Below are positions 7,468 through 15,306 of a DNA stretch of 35,173 nt, piece by piece (the first letter of the stretch is position 1; every line of letters starts with the position of its first letter). The stretch comes from Proteobacteria bacterium UBA2383. Lineage in GTDB: Bacteria > Pseudomonadota > Gammaproteobacteria > Competibacterales > Competibacteraceae. The notes beneath the pieces are model-generated. The model was not told the DNA's origin. It searched no databases and saw only the letters and a program-made list of their open reading frames with translations. The DNA lies in the NCBI GenBank assembly GCA_002343485.1, contig DDST01000073.1, positions 656 through 35,828 on the forward strand, in the 5' to 3' direction. The translations under genes were made by a program, and so were the position numbers.

Positions 7468-7932
7468 ACCAGCCTCCAGCATCAAGATCAAAACCCATTG
7501 CGCGGCAGTGACCGGCAACACTGACAGCCGGTTGCCTTGACGTAGCAAGGCGAAGTCCCCTAACGCTTCTCGATGTTGTTTCAATTCAGTTAGGGTGATT
7601 GGCCGGCGTAACCGCCGGTTCAAACGCACATCGACCCGATACCAGCGGGGTTGTGCCGACGTGCTGGCGGGGTCGTAGTAAGCGCTAGCTGGATCAAAAG
7701 CGGTTTCGTCAGGGTAACCTTCTCGCGTGATCTCAACGATGCCAGCAATAGCTGGACTGAGGATTCCAGAATGATAGAAAAATGCCTGATCACCTACACG
7801 CAGTCCATCCCGTAGAAAATTACGGGCTTGGTAATTGCGCACTCCTTCCCAGGATGTGGTTTGCTCTGACGCGGCCTCCAGATCAGCAATGCTGAATGTG
7901 GCCGGTTCCGATTTCAATAACCAGTAACCCAT
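7444..7932 (-). CDS. EVE-domain protein (thymocyte nuclear protein 1-like)
   Basis: This is a 162-residue single-domain protein. MGYWLLKSEPATFSIADLE, TSWEGVRNYQARNFLRDGLRVGDQAFFYHS, and GIVEITREGYPDETAFD followed by YYDP are hallmark EVE segments. EVE is a PUA-related fold thought to bind modified DNA or RNA bases, so the exact role here is unknown. AAGGGAG lies a few bases before the ATG at 7930-7932. The start is one base after the ygfA stop, so the two are translated from one message. The stop lies inside the convergent ilvA end. Confidence 0.93.
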   Translation of the reverse strand: MGYWLLKSEPATFSIADLEAASEQTTSWEGVRNYQARNFLRDGLRVGDQAFFYHSGILSPAIAGIVEITREGYPDETAFDPASAYYDPASTSAQPRWYRVDVRLNRRLRRPITLTELKQHREALGDFALLRQGNRLSVLPVTAAQWVLILMLEAGLAPSIQK

Positions 7933-7933
7933 G

Positions 7934-8578
7934 TTAAGGCTCCCTTACTTGATTCTTGGCGAACAGATACAAAGCCTCCTCGGTCACTGCTGCGTCCAAT
8001 GGCACATCCCAGGGTTGGCGGATTAACGCCTCAACCCGCTGAAATGCATAACCTAACCCCAGCAACTGCGGGTGATGGCCTTGCCAGCCCGGCTCCAGCA
8101 GGAATGCGAAACTGCGGTCATAAAATCCCCCACCCATGCCCAGACGCGTCCCCATAGCGTCGAAGGCAACCAACGGCGTCAGAACCCAGTCCATATCAGA
8201 CGGCAGCCGCAAATCTGCAAGAGGGACTTCAGGCTCAGGAATATTAAAGCGATTGCGGCGCAGCGGATCGTCAGGCTGATAGGGCGCAAACAGGAGCGTA
8301 TCACCGGCCAGCACTGGTAGATAAACTGTTTTATCTTCGGTCCAAGCGCGCTCCAACAGTGGTGCTGGATCCAACTCGCCTTGACAGGCCCAGTAACCGG
8401 CAATAGCCGCCGCCTCAGTAAAACCGGGTTCCATCGCCAATCGTTGAGCAACTGCTAGCGCCGCCGCATGTCTCTCAGCAACGGACAAGGCGCGGCGCTG
8501 GGCAAGCAAGAATTGGCGAAGCCCATCCCTCTCCCCGGATGGAGAAGAGGGCAAAGGAATGGAGGTATTGTTGATCAC
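7934..8578 (-). CDS. ygfA: 5-formyltetrahydrofolate cyclo-ligase
   Basis: This encodes about 214 residues of the ATP-dependent enzyme that converts 5-formyl-THF to 5,10-methenyl-THF. Visible features are LRQFLLAQRRALS near the N-terminus, YWACQGELDP, VYLPVLAGDTLLFAPY, PLVAFDAMGTRLGMGGGFYDRSF (the ATP and folate loop) and GLGYAFQ. Its position downstream of the 6S RNA gene on the same strand is the classical ssrS-ygfA order. The GTG start at 8578 is uncertain: it has no Shine-Dalgarno and lies immediately after the T run of the 6S terminator. A TTG near LLAQRR is another option. Confidence 0.92.
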   Translation of the reverse strand: MINNTSIPLPSSPSGERDGLRQFLLAQRRALSVAERHAAALAVAQRLAMEPGFTEAAAIAGYWACQGELDPAPLLERAWTEDKTVYLPVLAGDTLLFAPYQPDDPLRRNRFNIPEPEVPLADLRLPSDMDWVLTPLVAFDAMGTRLGMGGGFYDRSFAFLLEPGWQGHHPQLLGLGYAFQRVEALIRQPWDVPLDAAVTEEALYLFAKNQVREP

Positions 8579-8582
8579 GGGA

Positions 8583-8611
8583 CAAAATAAAGGCGATGAC
8601 CATGCATCGCC
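8583..8611 (-). terminator. Rho-independent terminator after 6S RNA
   Basis: Read on the minus strand, GGCGATG (8611-8605) pairs with CATCGCC (8598-8592) around a six-base loop and is followed by TTTATTTT. It sits between the 6S 3' end and the ygfA start, so ygfA expression from the 6S promoter needs read-through. Confidence 0.8.
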
Positions 8612-8620
8612 TGAATAGAG

Positions 8621-8821
8621 AGAGGGCGTCCTCCGCCTGTGCCGTTTCGGACCTTGCCCTTGAACCAGGGAGGTTCAAGTGGGGCGCAGCGCGATGCATC
8701 AGGCTTTCCACAACGAAGGTGGACATGCACACCTGCACCAGCAACCACGTCCCCGGGTATAATCAATTAGGATCAAGGGGTTACCCGGCCCGCTACTCGA
8801 ACACCGCAGAGAACGCCCGAA
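8621..8821 (-). ncRNA. ssrS: 6S RNA
   Basis: The minus strand between zapA and ygfA, where 6S RNA lies in gammaproteobacteria, carries about 200 bases resembling it. The closing stem pairs GGGCGTTCTCTGC (from 8818 downward) with the complementary GCGGAGGACGCCC ending at 8624, roughly 13 bp with two G-U pairs. The 5' side has GTTCG then AGCGGGCC. The 3' side has the diagnostic TTGAACC...GGTTCAAGGGC hairpin (8678-8672 and downstream), as in E. coli, with GGTGC/AAGCC elements between. 6S RNA mimics an open promoter and sequesters sigma-70 RNA polymerase in stationary phase. The exact ends are estimated. Confidence 0.87.
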
Positions 8822-8845
8822 CTAAAAACCGTTGGACACAAAACA

Positions 8846-8851
8846 ATTATA
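8846..8851 (-). promoter_or_regulatory. -10 element of the 6S RNA promoter
   Basis: A perfect TATAAT on the minus strand lies between the zapA stop and the 6S closing stem, about 27 bases upstream of the stem. The matching -35 position overlaps the zapA stop and is poor. A short 5' leader would be processed off. Confidence 0.45.
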
Positions 8852-8871
8852 TACCTAATTCACACTGCAAG

Positions 8872-9162
8872 CTAAAGTACGGCGTCCACTCTTTGTAATA
8901 AGTCTCGTACCTGACGGCTGATGATCGCTTCGGCATCCGCCGCCTGCCGCTGTTGCCGCAGCAGATCATGACTGAGATTCAATGCGGTCATCACGGCAAT
9001 CGCTTCCAAACTCAAGTGCTTGCCGTGATTGCGAATCTCCCCCATCTGCTCGTTTAGATAATGGGCTGCCTCCAGCAACTCATCCCGTTCGGACGGTTGG
9101 CAGGTAAACCGGTATTCGTACCCGATCAATTGAACGACAACACTGTGGGTTTCCTGGCTCAC
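8872..9162 (-). CDS. zapA: Cell division protein ZapA
   Basis: This is a 96-residue protein with VVVQLIGYEYRFTCQPSERDELLEAAHYLNEQM followed by a long helix ending VRDLLQRVDAVL. The pattern is ZapA: a small N-terminal head plus a coiled-coil tail that tetramerises and cross-links FtsZ filaments at the division ring. The GTG start at 9160-9162 overlaps the TGA of the upstream coiled-coil gene (GTGA), so translation is probably coupled. It is divergent from ygfB and upstream of 6S RNA, the conserved gammaproteobacterial order. Confidence 0.94.
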   Translation of the reverse strand: MSQETHSVVVQLIGYEYRFTCQPSERDELLEAAHYLNEQMGEIRNHGKHLSLEAIAVMTALNLSHDLLRQQRQAADAEAIISRQVRDLLQRVDAVL

Positions 9163-9437
9163 GATGTTTGCTCCAGATCTCTCAAGCGCACGATCATGGC
9201 CTCGATGCGGGAACGGGACTGCTCGTTTTTGTCATATAAGACATCACGCTCAGTCTGCAAGACCGTCATTTGCTTATGCAACTCCTGATTTTCCTGAGTC
9301 AGTTGCTCGCAAAGCTGCACAAGCCGTTCAACCCGCTCAGCGAGAATCGCTAAATCAGTTACCACCGTTCCGGAGGAATCATCAGAGTCTTCAGCCATGA
9401 AAGACGAAGTAGTTTCTTCAAAGTTCTCGTTATCCAT
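9159..9437 (-). CDS. ZapB-like / TIGR02449-type coiled-coil protein
   Basis: This encodes up to 92 residues. From about residue 25 (TDLAILAERVERLVQLCEQLTQENQELHKQM...) to the end it is a heptad-patterned coiled coil, preceded by an acidic, Ser-rich stretch. It is immediately upstream of and overlaps zapA by four bases. Small coiled-coil proteins of the TIGR02449 family occur beside zapA in pseudomonads and xanthomonads and resemble ZapB. I infer a divisome accessory role. The start could instead be the Met at 9396-9398 (MAEDSDDSS), nearer the usual family length. No clear ribosome binding site favours either. Confidence 0.8.
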   Translation of the reverse strand: MDNENFEETTSSFMAEDSDDSSGTVVTDLAILAERVERLVQLCEQLTQENQELHKQMTVLQTERDVLYDKNEQSRSRIEAMIVRLRDLEQTS

Positions 9438-9554
9438 AAAAACACTATAAAGCGATTATTCCAATCAGGTCAATTCCAGGGTGCTTTAGGAATCTCGTCC
9501 AGAAATGATAGGATGAATCATCTAATGTTCCACCTATTGGCTCTGGAGTTTCCC

Positions 9555-10100
9555 ATGCGTGCCAATGATTCGTCCCAATTTCAGCAGTTGAGCCAGTTAC
9601 TGGCCCCTATCAATCAGGCTGAGCTACACGGATTGCTATGTGGCCTGTTGTGCACAAACATAAATCTGGACCGTGATCAATGGTTGCAATATGCTCGAGA
9701 GGCGTTAGTCGGCGATGGCACATTTTCCCCAATGACGGACAAGTTACTCGCGCAACTATTCGATGAAGGCATTGCCCAGATCGATAATTTTGACGAGCCT
9801 ATTACACCGGTGCTGCCTGATGACGATACCCCCTTGCGCCAGCGAGTGAATGCACTGGGTGGGTGGTGCCAGGGACTGCTCTACGGATTGGGACTCGGTG
9901 AAATTGGGCGAGGCAGCCAGCTTAGCGAGGAAAGCCAGGAACTCCTGAAGGATGTTGCGGACATCGCCCAAATAAGTTTCGATACTGATGAGGGGGATGA
10001 AGCCGATGAAAATGCTTACGCTGAAGTCGTCGAATATTTACGAGTTGGTTTGTTAATGATTCAGCAGGATATCGAACAAGATCGTTACCGCATATGCTAG
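9555..10100 (+). CDS. ygfB: UPF0149 family protein YgfB
   Basis: This encodes 181 residues, mainly helical and acidic. FQQLSQLLAPINQAELHGLLCGLLC near the start and ALGGWCQGLLYGLGLGE in the middle are the UPF0149/YgfB (YecA-like) signatures, and the C-terminus has DENAYAEVVEYLRVGLLMI. An upstream ATG at 9513 is possible, but GGAG at 9545-9548 six bases before ATG 9555 decides the start. It heads the ygfB-pepP-ubiH-ubiI order known in E. coli. In Pseudomonas, YgfB has been linked to control of beta-lactamase expression; whether that applies here is unknown. Confidence 0.92.
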   Translation: MRANDSSQFQQLSQLLAPINQAELHGLLCGLLCTNINLDRDQWLQYAREALVGDGTFSPMTDKLLAQLFDEGIAQIDNFDEPITPVLPDDDTPLRQRVNALGGWCQGLLYGLGLGEIGRGSQLSEESQELLKDVADIAQISFDTDEGDEADENAYAEVVEYLRVGLLMIQQDIEQDRYRIC

Positions 10101-10118
10101 AAATGGAAACTATCGCTC

Positions 10119-11489
10119 ATGCTTGCCCGCACCCTTCCAGCCCCAGTCTTTGCCCGTCGCCGCCGCACCTTAATGGATCTGATGGGAGCCAATTCGGTCG
10201 CGCTGTTACCCGCTGCGCTGGAAGCGCCCCGCAATCGTGATGTTTACTATCCCTTCCGTCAGGACAGTGATTTCTACTATCTGACCGGTTTCCCGGAGCC
10301 GGAGGCGATCGCCGCGCTCATTCCCGGAGCAGAACAGGAATTTTTGCTGTTCTGCCGCGACCGTGACCCGCACATGGAAATCTGGCATGGCCGTCGCGCC
10401 GGCCCGCAGGGCGCCAAGGAACGTTACGGGGCAGATAATGCACACCCCATTGCGGAACTGGACAAAATCCTGTTGCCGCTTCTGGAAAATCGTGAGCGGG
10501 TATATTACGCCATCGGGTATCATCCTGATTTTGATGAACAAGTGATGAGTTGGATCAATCAGACCCGTGCTAAGGCGCGAATCGGCGTACAAGCACCGGT
10601 CACCTTCATCGCGCTAGAGCACCTGCTGCATCCTATGCGGCGCTGCAAAGAGACCGAGGAAATCGCGGTGATGCGCGAATCAGCCCGGATCGCCTGCGAG
10701 GCGCATTGCCGGGCGATGCAGATCTGCCGGCCTGGTATGATGGAGTACGAGATCGAGGCTGAATTTTTTCATACCTTCCTGCGCAATGGCGCCGGTTGGT
10801 CGTATCCGGCCATTGTCGCTGGCGGCGATAACAGTTGCATTTTGCACTATACGGAGAATAACGCGGAACTACATGATGGCGATGTGCTATTGATCGACGC
10901 GGGCGCTGAAGTAGACGGCTATGCCTCCGATATTACGCGCACATTCCCGGTTAACGGACGGTTTTCCGCGGAGCAGCGGGTAATTTATGAGCTGGTGCTG
11001 GCCGCGCAAAAAGCAGCAATTGACAAGGTTCGGCCTGGTTGCCATTTTAACGAACCGCACGATGCGGCAGTCCATGTGCTGACCGAGGGATTAATCGCGC
11101 TGGGTTTGTTACAGGGTAATGTGGACGAAGCGATCAAGGCGGAAACGTATAAGCAATTCTACATGCACCGCACCGGTCACTGGCTGGGCATGGATGTACA
11201 TGACGTCGGTAGCTATAAAACCGGTGAAGACTGGCAGGTTTTTGCACCCGGCATGGTCACCACGATTGAGCCGGGCCTGTATATTCCCGCCGGTAGCCAA
11301 ATCGCCGATGGATGCTGGGCGCAACTCGGCATTCACTTGGAGAGTGATGTGGATGAACGCTGGCAGCGGATTGGCGTGCGTATCGAAGATGATGTGCTGG
11401 TTACGGAAGGAGAGCCTGAAGTGTTGACTGCCGGTGTACCCAAGGAGATCGATGCGATTGAGGCATTGATGCGGAAGACGCATGGCTAA
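10119..11489 (+). CDS. pepP: Xaa-Pro aminopeptidase (aminopeptidase P II)
   Basis: This 456-residue pita-bread metallopeptidase removes N-terminal residues preceding proline. The N-terminal creatinase-like domain (1-170, with NRDVYYPFRQDSDFYYLTGFPEPEA) is followed by the catalytic domain. The dimanganese ligands are Asp260 and Asp271 (LIDAGAEVDGYASDITRTFP), His354 (HRTGHWLGMDVHDVG), Glu384 (TIEPGLYIP) and Glu423 (RIEDDVLVT). It begins 18 bases after ygfB and is followed by ubiH, as in E. coli. It is slightly longer than the E. coli enzyme, with extra residues around 395-415. Confidence 0.97.
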   Translation: MLARTLPAPVFARRRRTLMDLMGANSVALLPAALEAPRNRDVYYPFRQDSDFYYLTGFPEPEAIAALIPGAEQEFLLFCRDRDPHMEIWHGRRAGPQGAKERYGADNAHPIAELDKILLPLLENRERVYYAIGYHPDFDEQVMSWINQTRAKARIGVQAPVTFIALEHLLHPMRRCKETEEIAVMRESARIACEAHCRAMQICRPGMMEYEIEAEFFHTFLRNGAGWSYPAIVAGGDNSCILHYTENNAELHDGDVLLIDAGAEVDGYASDITRTFPVNGRFSAEQRVIYELVLAAQKAAIDKVRPGCHFNEPHDAAVHVLTEGLIALGLLQGNVDEAIKAETYKQFYMHRTGHWLGMDVHDVGSYKTGEDWQVFAPGMVTTIEPGLYIPAGSQIADGCWAQLGIHLESDVDERWQRIGVRIEDDVLVTEGEPEVLTAGVPKEIDAIEALMRKTHG

Positions 11490-11530
11490 AGCCAAAAGAT
11501 GGCTAAAGCTAAAAGAGGGTGTGGCTAAAA
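11482..11530. repeat. 17-bp tandem repeat in the pepP-ubiH spacer
   Basis: ATGGCTAAAGCCAAAAG (11482-11498) is followed directly by the same 17-mer with one C-to-T change (11499-11515), then a degenerate third copy containing GTGGCTAAAATTAAG. The first copy spans the pepP stop codon, so it looks like a local slippage duplication. Confidence 0.75.
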
Positions 11531-11577
11531 TTAAGATGAGAATTTACTTGCGTTGCCGTCGCCAGAAAAAGGGTTGA
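11482..11577 (+). CDS. Possible 31-residue basic peptide between pepP and ubiH
   Basis: An ATG overlapping the pepP stop opens a frame of 31 codons ending in TGA at 11575-11577. The product would be strongly cationic (MAKAKRWLKLKEGVAKIKMR then IYLRCRRQKKG). GGAAG lies about six bases upstream, inside pepP. The 5' half consists of a 17-base tandem repeat. No family is recognised. It may be chance coding in a duplicated spacer. Confidence 0.22.
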   Translation: MAKAKRWLKLKEGVAKIKMRIYLRCRRQKKG

Positions 11578-11586
11578 GAGTAAACC

Positions 11587-12819
11587 ATGGTTCAACCAGA
11601 TTATGATCTACTCATCATCGGTGGCGGCCTAGTCGGCGCCAGCCTAGCCTGCGCGCTGGATGGGCTAAATTTACGCATCGGCTTGGTTGAAGCAGCGCCG
11701 CTGGCCGTTAGCGAACACCCCAGCTATGATGACCGCATCTTGGCTTTGGCCCAGGGAACCCGGCGTATCTTTCAAACCTTGGGCCTGTGGGAGATGCTGG
11801 CTGAAACCGCAACCCCTATCCGCCACATCCATATTTCTGAACGCGGCTCGCCCGGTTTCGCTCATCTCGACTGCTGCGATGAGGGCGTAGAGGCGCTGGG
11901 TTATGTGGCCGAGGCGCGACAGATCGGCGCAGCGCTCCTGACGAAACTACCAGCCTTGCGCCATGTGGAGCTGCTCTGCCCTGCCCGCTTGGAAACAGTT
12001 GCTATTGAACCGGATACAGTTTGCGCCACGGTTCGTTTCAGCGGCGAACAAACGGTAGAGCTGCGGACCCGGTTGCTGGTGGCCGCTGACGGCGCGCAAT
12101 CGCCGGTGCGTCAGCAATTGGGTATCGCCGCCTTGCGTTGGGAGTATGGCCAGCAAGCAGTGATCGCCAATGTCACTCCGGCTTTACCGCATCGGAATGT
12201 CGCCTACGAACGGTTCACGCCAGATGGGCCCATTGCGCTCCTGCCGATGAGCGAGAATCGTTGCGCAGTGGTTTGCACGGTCAATGATGCTGATGTGCCA
12301 GCCGTGATGGCATTGGACGACGCGGGTTTCCTAGCCCTATTGCATCAGCGCTTCGGCGACCGGCTTGGTCCGTTCCAGCGCACTGGGCAGCGGCAGGCGT
12401 ATCCACTGTTCCTGTTGAAATCCCGTGAGCATGCTCGCCAACGAGTAGCGATCATTGGCAACGCTGCCCATACCCTGCATCCCATCGCTGGTCAAGGGTT
12501 TAATCTTGGAATCCGCGATGTGGCGGCACTGGCGGAAGTGATCGCTGATGCTCATCATGCGAATGAGGATATTGGCGATTTGAAGGCGTTGAACCGTTAC
12601 GCCGGTTGGCGGCGCTGGGATCAGCAGCAAACGATTGCTTTTACCGACGCCTTGCATCGGGTGTTCATCAATCCGTTACCACCGGTGCGCGCCGCCCGCA
12701 ATCTGGGACTACTGGCCTTCGATCTGCTGCCGCCGATCAAGCACTGGTTTGCCCGGCAGACTATGGGCCTGGACGGACGGGTGCCGAAACTGGTGCGGGG
12801 ACTGGCGCTGACAGCGTGA
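11587..12819 (+). CDS. ubiH: 2-polyprenyl-6-methoxyphenol hydroxylase UbiH
   Basis: This 410-residue FAD-dependent aromatic hydroxylase of the ubiquinone pathway has an N-terminal Rossmann motif GGGLVGASLA, a mid-protein AADGAQSPVRQ motif and the FAD-ribityl motif GNAAHTLHPIAGQGFNLGIRD. The segment YDDRILALAQGTRRIFQTLGLWE resembles E. coli UbiH (DGRAIALAAGT) rather than UbiI, so I assign UbiH. It is followed by the paralogue ubiI after 53 bases. It would act in the soluble or membrane-associated Ubi complex. Confidence 0.93.
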   Translation: MVQPDYDLLIIGGGLVGASLACALDGLNLRIGLVEAAPLAVSEHPSYDDRILALAQGTRRIFQTLGLWEMLAETATPIRHIHISERGSPGFAHLDCCDEGVEALGYVAEARQIGAALLTKLPALRHVELLCPARLETVAIEPDTVCATVRFSGEQTVELRTRLLVAADGAQSPVRQQLGIAALRWEYGQQAVIANVTPALPHRNVAYERFTPDGPIALLPMSENRCAVVCTVNDADVPAVMALDDAGFLALLHQRFGDRLGPFQRTGQRQAYPLFLLKSREHARQRVAIIGNAAHTLHPIAGQGFNLGIRDVAALAEVIADAHHANEDIGDLKALNRYAGWRRWDQQQTIAFTDALHRVFINPLPPVRAARNLGLLAFDLLPPIKHWFARQTMGLDGRVPKLVRGLALTA

Positions 12820-12872
12820 ACCCAAGCACTCATCGCTCTCTAAGAGAGAGGCTGGAGATTAGAGAGAACATC

Positions 12873-14099
12873 ATGAACTCCATCAAAATGGACTACGATC
12901 TCATTATCGTTGGCGGTGGCATGGTGGGCTCAGCACTGGCCTGTGCACTGGGCGAGACGGATTTGCGCATTGCCCTACTGGAAGGTAAGCCGCTGGAACA
13001 TATCTGCCCAGACCCGAAGCCGGATCTGCGTGTCTCCGCTATCAATCGCGCCTCACAACGCATCTTTGCCGCAGTGGGTGCCTGGGACAGCATGGCTGCC
13101 TGGCGAGTGAGCCCCTTTCGCGATATGCAGGTCTGGGATGCAATGGGTTCCGGTCACATTCATTTTGACAGCGCGGCCATCGGCGAGCCATTGCTAGGTT
13201 GGATCATTGAGAACCGGGTGATCCAATATGCCCTTCTGGAACGAGTGCAGCAGCTGCCAGCGGTTGATCTGTTTTGCCCAGTGGCGCTGGATACCGCTGA
13301 GCCGCTGGACGGCAAAGGTTGGCGAGTGCGATTGAATGACGGATGTGAATACGCCACACGATTACTGGTCGGCGCGGATGGGGCGCAATCCAAGGTCCGG
13401 CAACTGGCCGGTATCGATGCCCGTGGCTGGAGCTATGATCAAAAAGCGGTTGTCAGCAACGTCCGCACCGCTGAATCACACCAGGAAACCGCTTGGCAGC
13501 GTTTTCTGCCGGCCGGACCGCTGGCGTTCCTACCACTGCATGATGGCGGCTGCTCTATTGTTTGGTCCACGCTGCCAGAACAGGCAGATGCGCTGTTAGC
13601 CTTGGATGATTCCGCATTTGCCCAGGCGCTGACGGAAGCATTTGACCGGCGGCTGGGCGCGATCACTGACGTTGGGCCGCGCGAGGCTTTTCCTCTCCGT
13701 CTCCAGCATGCCCACGATTACGTCAAACCCGGTCTGGTTCTGATTGGTGACGCCGCGCATGTCGTGCATCCACTGGCTGGCCAGGGCGTCAACCTGGGCC
13801 TGCTGGACGCCGCAACTTTGGCCGAAGTGATTCTGAACGCCTTGGCTGCCGGTCAGGAGATTGGTGCATTCAAGACGCTGCGCCGCTATGAACGCTGGCG
13901 CAAGGGTGATAACCTTTTGATGCTAGGTGTGATGGACGGCTTCAAGCGGCTGTTCAGCAATTCGCTACCACCGGTGCGGCTGTTGCGCACTCTCGGTCTT
14001 CATCTAACCGACGCCGCTAGCCCGCTGAAGAATCTCATCGCCCGCCGGGCCATGGGGTTAGAGGGTGATTTGCCACGATTGGCGCGAGCTATGCCTTAG
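12873..14099 (+). CDS. ubiI: 2-polyprenylphenol 5-hydroxylase UbiI (VisC type)
   Basis: This is a 408-residue FAD monooxygenase paralogous to the preceding ubiH. VGGGMVGSALA is the dinucleotide motif, DLRVSAINRASQRIFAAVGAWD is the UbiI-type substrate-side signature (E. coli has LRVSAINAAS), GADGAQSKVRQ follows, and GDAAHVVHPLAGQGVNLGLLD binds FAD. It hydroxylates the C5 position of the ring in ubiquinone synthesis. The frame is open far upstream, overlapping ubiH; ATG 12873, preceded by AGAGAGAA, gives the family N-terminus. The order ubiH-ubiI is conserved. Confidence 0.93.
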   Translation: MNSIKMDYDLIIVGGGMVGSALACALGETDLRIALLEGKPLEHICPDPKPDLRVSAINRASQRIFAAVGAWDSMAAWRVSPFRDMQVWDAMGSGHIHFDSAAIGEPLLGWIIENRVIQYALLERVQQLPAVDLFCPVALDTAEPLDGKGWRVRLNDGCEYATRLLVGADGAQSKVRQLAGIDARGWSYDQKAVVSNVRTAESHQETAWQRFLPAGPLAFLPLHDGGCSIVWSTLPEQADALLALDDSAFAQALTEAFDRRLGAITDVGPREAFPLRLQHAHDYVKPGLVLIGDAAHVVHPLAGQGVNLGLLDAATLAEVILNALAAGQEIGAFKTLRRYERWRKGDNLLMLGVMDGFKRLFSNSLPPVRLLRTLGLHLTDAASPLKNLIARRAMGLEGDLPRLARAMP

Positions 14100-14145
14100 A
14101 AGCGCTTTCTCATCTACCCGCCCAACTACTGGAAACCCTTTATCT

Positions 14146-14532
14146 ATGGGGAAGAAAATAACTAATTACAGCATTAAGGTCGCTGCACAGGCCTTCTATT
14201 TGGAAGAACAATCTGATCCTGCCCAAGATCGCTACGTGTTCGCCTATACGGTGTTGATTCAAAACCAAGGCAATGTTGCTGCCCGGCTGATCAGCCGCTA
14301 CTGGATCATCACTGACGCTAATAGCAAGGTCGAAGAGGTGCGCGGCGAGGGCGTAGTCGGAGAACAACCGTATCTGCGTCCCGGCGAAGGTTTCCAGTAT
14401 ACCAGCGGCGCGATTTTGGATACGGCGGTGGGTAGTATGAAGGGCAGCTATCAGATGCTAGCCGATGATGGCGTAACTTTTGACGCTGAAATCCCACCGT
14501 TCGTGCTATCCATCCCACGCACCTTGCATTAG
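14146..14532 (+). CDS. apaG: ApaG-domain protein
   Basis: This is a 128-residue all-beta protein of normal ApaG length. IKVAAQAFYLEEQSDPAQDRYVFAYTVLIQNQGNVAARLISRYWIITDANSKVEEVRGEGVVGEQPYLRPGEGFQYTSG is highly characteristic, and the GxGxxG-like VRGEGVVGEQP stretch is conserved. It has been linked to Co2+ resistance and Mg2+ efflux in enterics, but its biochemical role remains unclear. The frame is open upstream into ubiI; ATG 14146 fits the family start. In E. coli it lies beside ksgA and apaH, so the location after ubiI is different here. Confidence 0.95.
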   Translation: MGKKITNYSIKVAAQAFYLEEQSDPAQDRYVFAYTVLIQNQGNVAARLISRYWIITDANSKVEEVRGEGVVGEQPYLRPGEGFQYTSGAILDTAVGSMKGSYQMLADDGVTFDAEIPPFVLSIPRTLH

Positions 14533-14540
14533 GTGCGTCT

Positions 14541-15146
14541 GTGACCCTACGCTACACTTATACCTTATTTGCACCGATCTACGACGCCTTTGTCGCGCCC
14601 TTCACCATTGGAATGCGGCAACGCAGCTTGGCTAGGTTGTGTGATGGACCTCACGACGATATTCTGCTGGCCGGTGTCGGTAGTGGCTTGGACATACCGC
14701 TGCTGCCTGTTGGACCACACTATACCGGACTCGATTTGACCCCGGCTATGCTGGTCCGCGCCCGGCGCAAGGCCATTGCCCGAAATCTCGAACTGCGCCT
14801 GGATGAAGGCGATGCGCGTACTTTGCCCTACGCTGCTGCCGTGTTTGATGTCGTGATTCTGCATCTGATTCTGGCGGTTACTCCTCACCCGGAGCGGGTA
14901 CTTGTCGAAACAGCGCGAGTGCTGCGGCCTGGCGGGCGGGTGCTGATTCTCGACAAGTTTCTTCGGCCCGGACAGCGGGCACCGGTCCGGCGGCTGATCA
15001 GCCCCTTATTGGGCTTGCTGGCGACACGCACTGATGTGGTGTTGGAAAATATCCTGGCACAGACGCCTGGGCTGGAGGTGCTATTAAACCAGCCAGCACT
15101 GGCTAATGGCTGGTTTCGTCAGATCATCTTAGGCAAAAATTTGTAG
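14541..15146 (+). CDS. Class I SAM-dependent methyltransferase
   Basis: This encodes 201 residues. The SAM-binding motif I (ILLAGVGSGLDIPLL, Gly45/47/49), acidic loop GLDLTPAML (Asp65), motif DEGDARTLPY and post-motif VLRPGGRVLILDKF define a Rossmann methyltransferase of the UbiE/PmtA-like group. The N-terminal YTLFAPIYDAFVAPFT is typical of that group. The substrate is not evident; a quinone or phospholipid role would fit the operon but is only inference. It starts with GTG eight bases after apaG and probably ends the ygfB-ubi transcription unit. Confidence 0.88.
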   Translation: MTLRYTYTLFAPIYDAFVAPFTIGMRQRSLARLCDGPHDDILLAGVGSGLDIPLLPVGPHYTGLDLTPAMLVRARRKAIARNLELRLDEGDARTLPYAAAVFDVVILHLILAVTPHPERVLVETARVLRPGGRVLILDKFLRPGQRAPVRRLISPLLGLLATRTDVVLENILAQTPGLEVLLNQPALANGWFRQIILGKNL

Positions 15147-15306
15147 GCCGGATTATCGATCAATACCTTGTGCATGCTCTGCCTCAACAGCAGTTACCTC
15201 TCAACTGATCCGTGAAATCTCACGAGCTGAATGAAGGCCTAGTGCTATACTGATAACAGTACATTGCTTAGGCATGTCCTCATGATGCACCTACAGACTG
15301 GTTTTT

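Noticed and set aside
8641..8700. 6S-like TTGAACC/GGTTCAA signature on the plus strand
   Set aside because: The hairpin is palindromic and appears on both strands; the long closing stem, order of elements, terminator and gene order all fit the minus strand.
8596..8898. Plus-strand 100-codon frame across the zapA-ygfA spacer
   Set aside because: The region folds as 6S RNA on the minus strand and the frame has no family resemblance.
15147..15306. TATACT at 15246-15251 as promoter of the signalling operon
   Set aside because: No acceptable -35 element at proper spacing; not strong enough to annotate.
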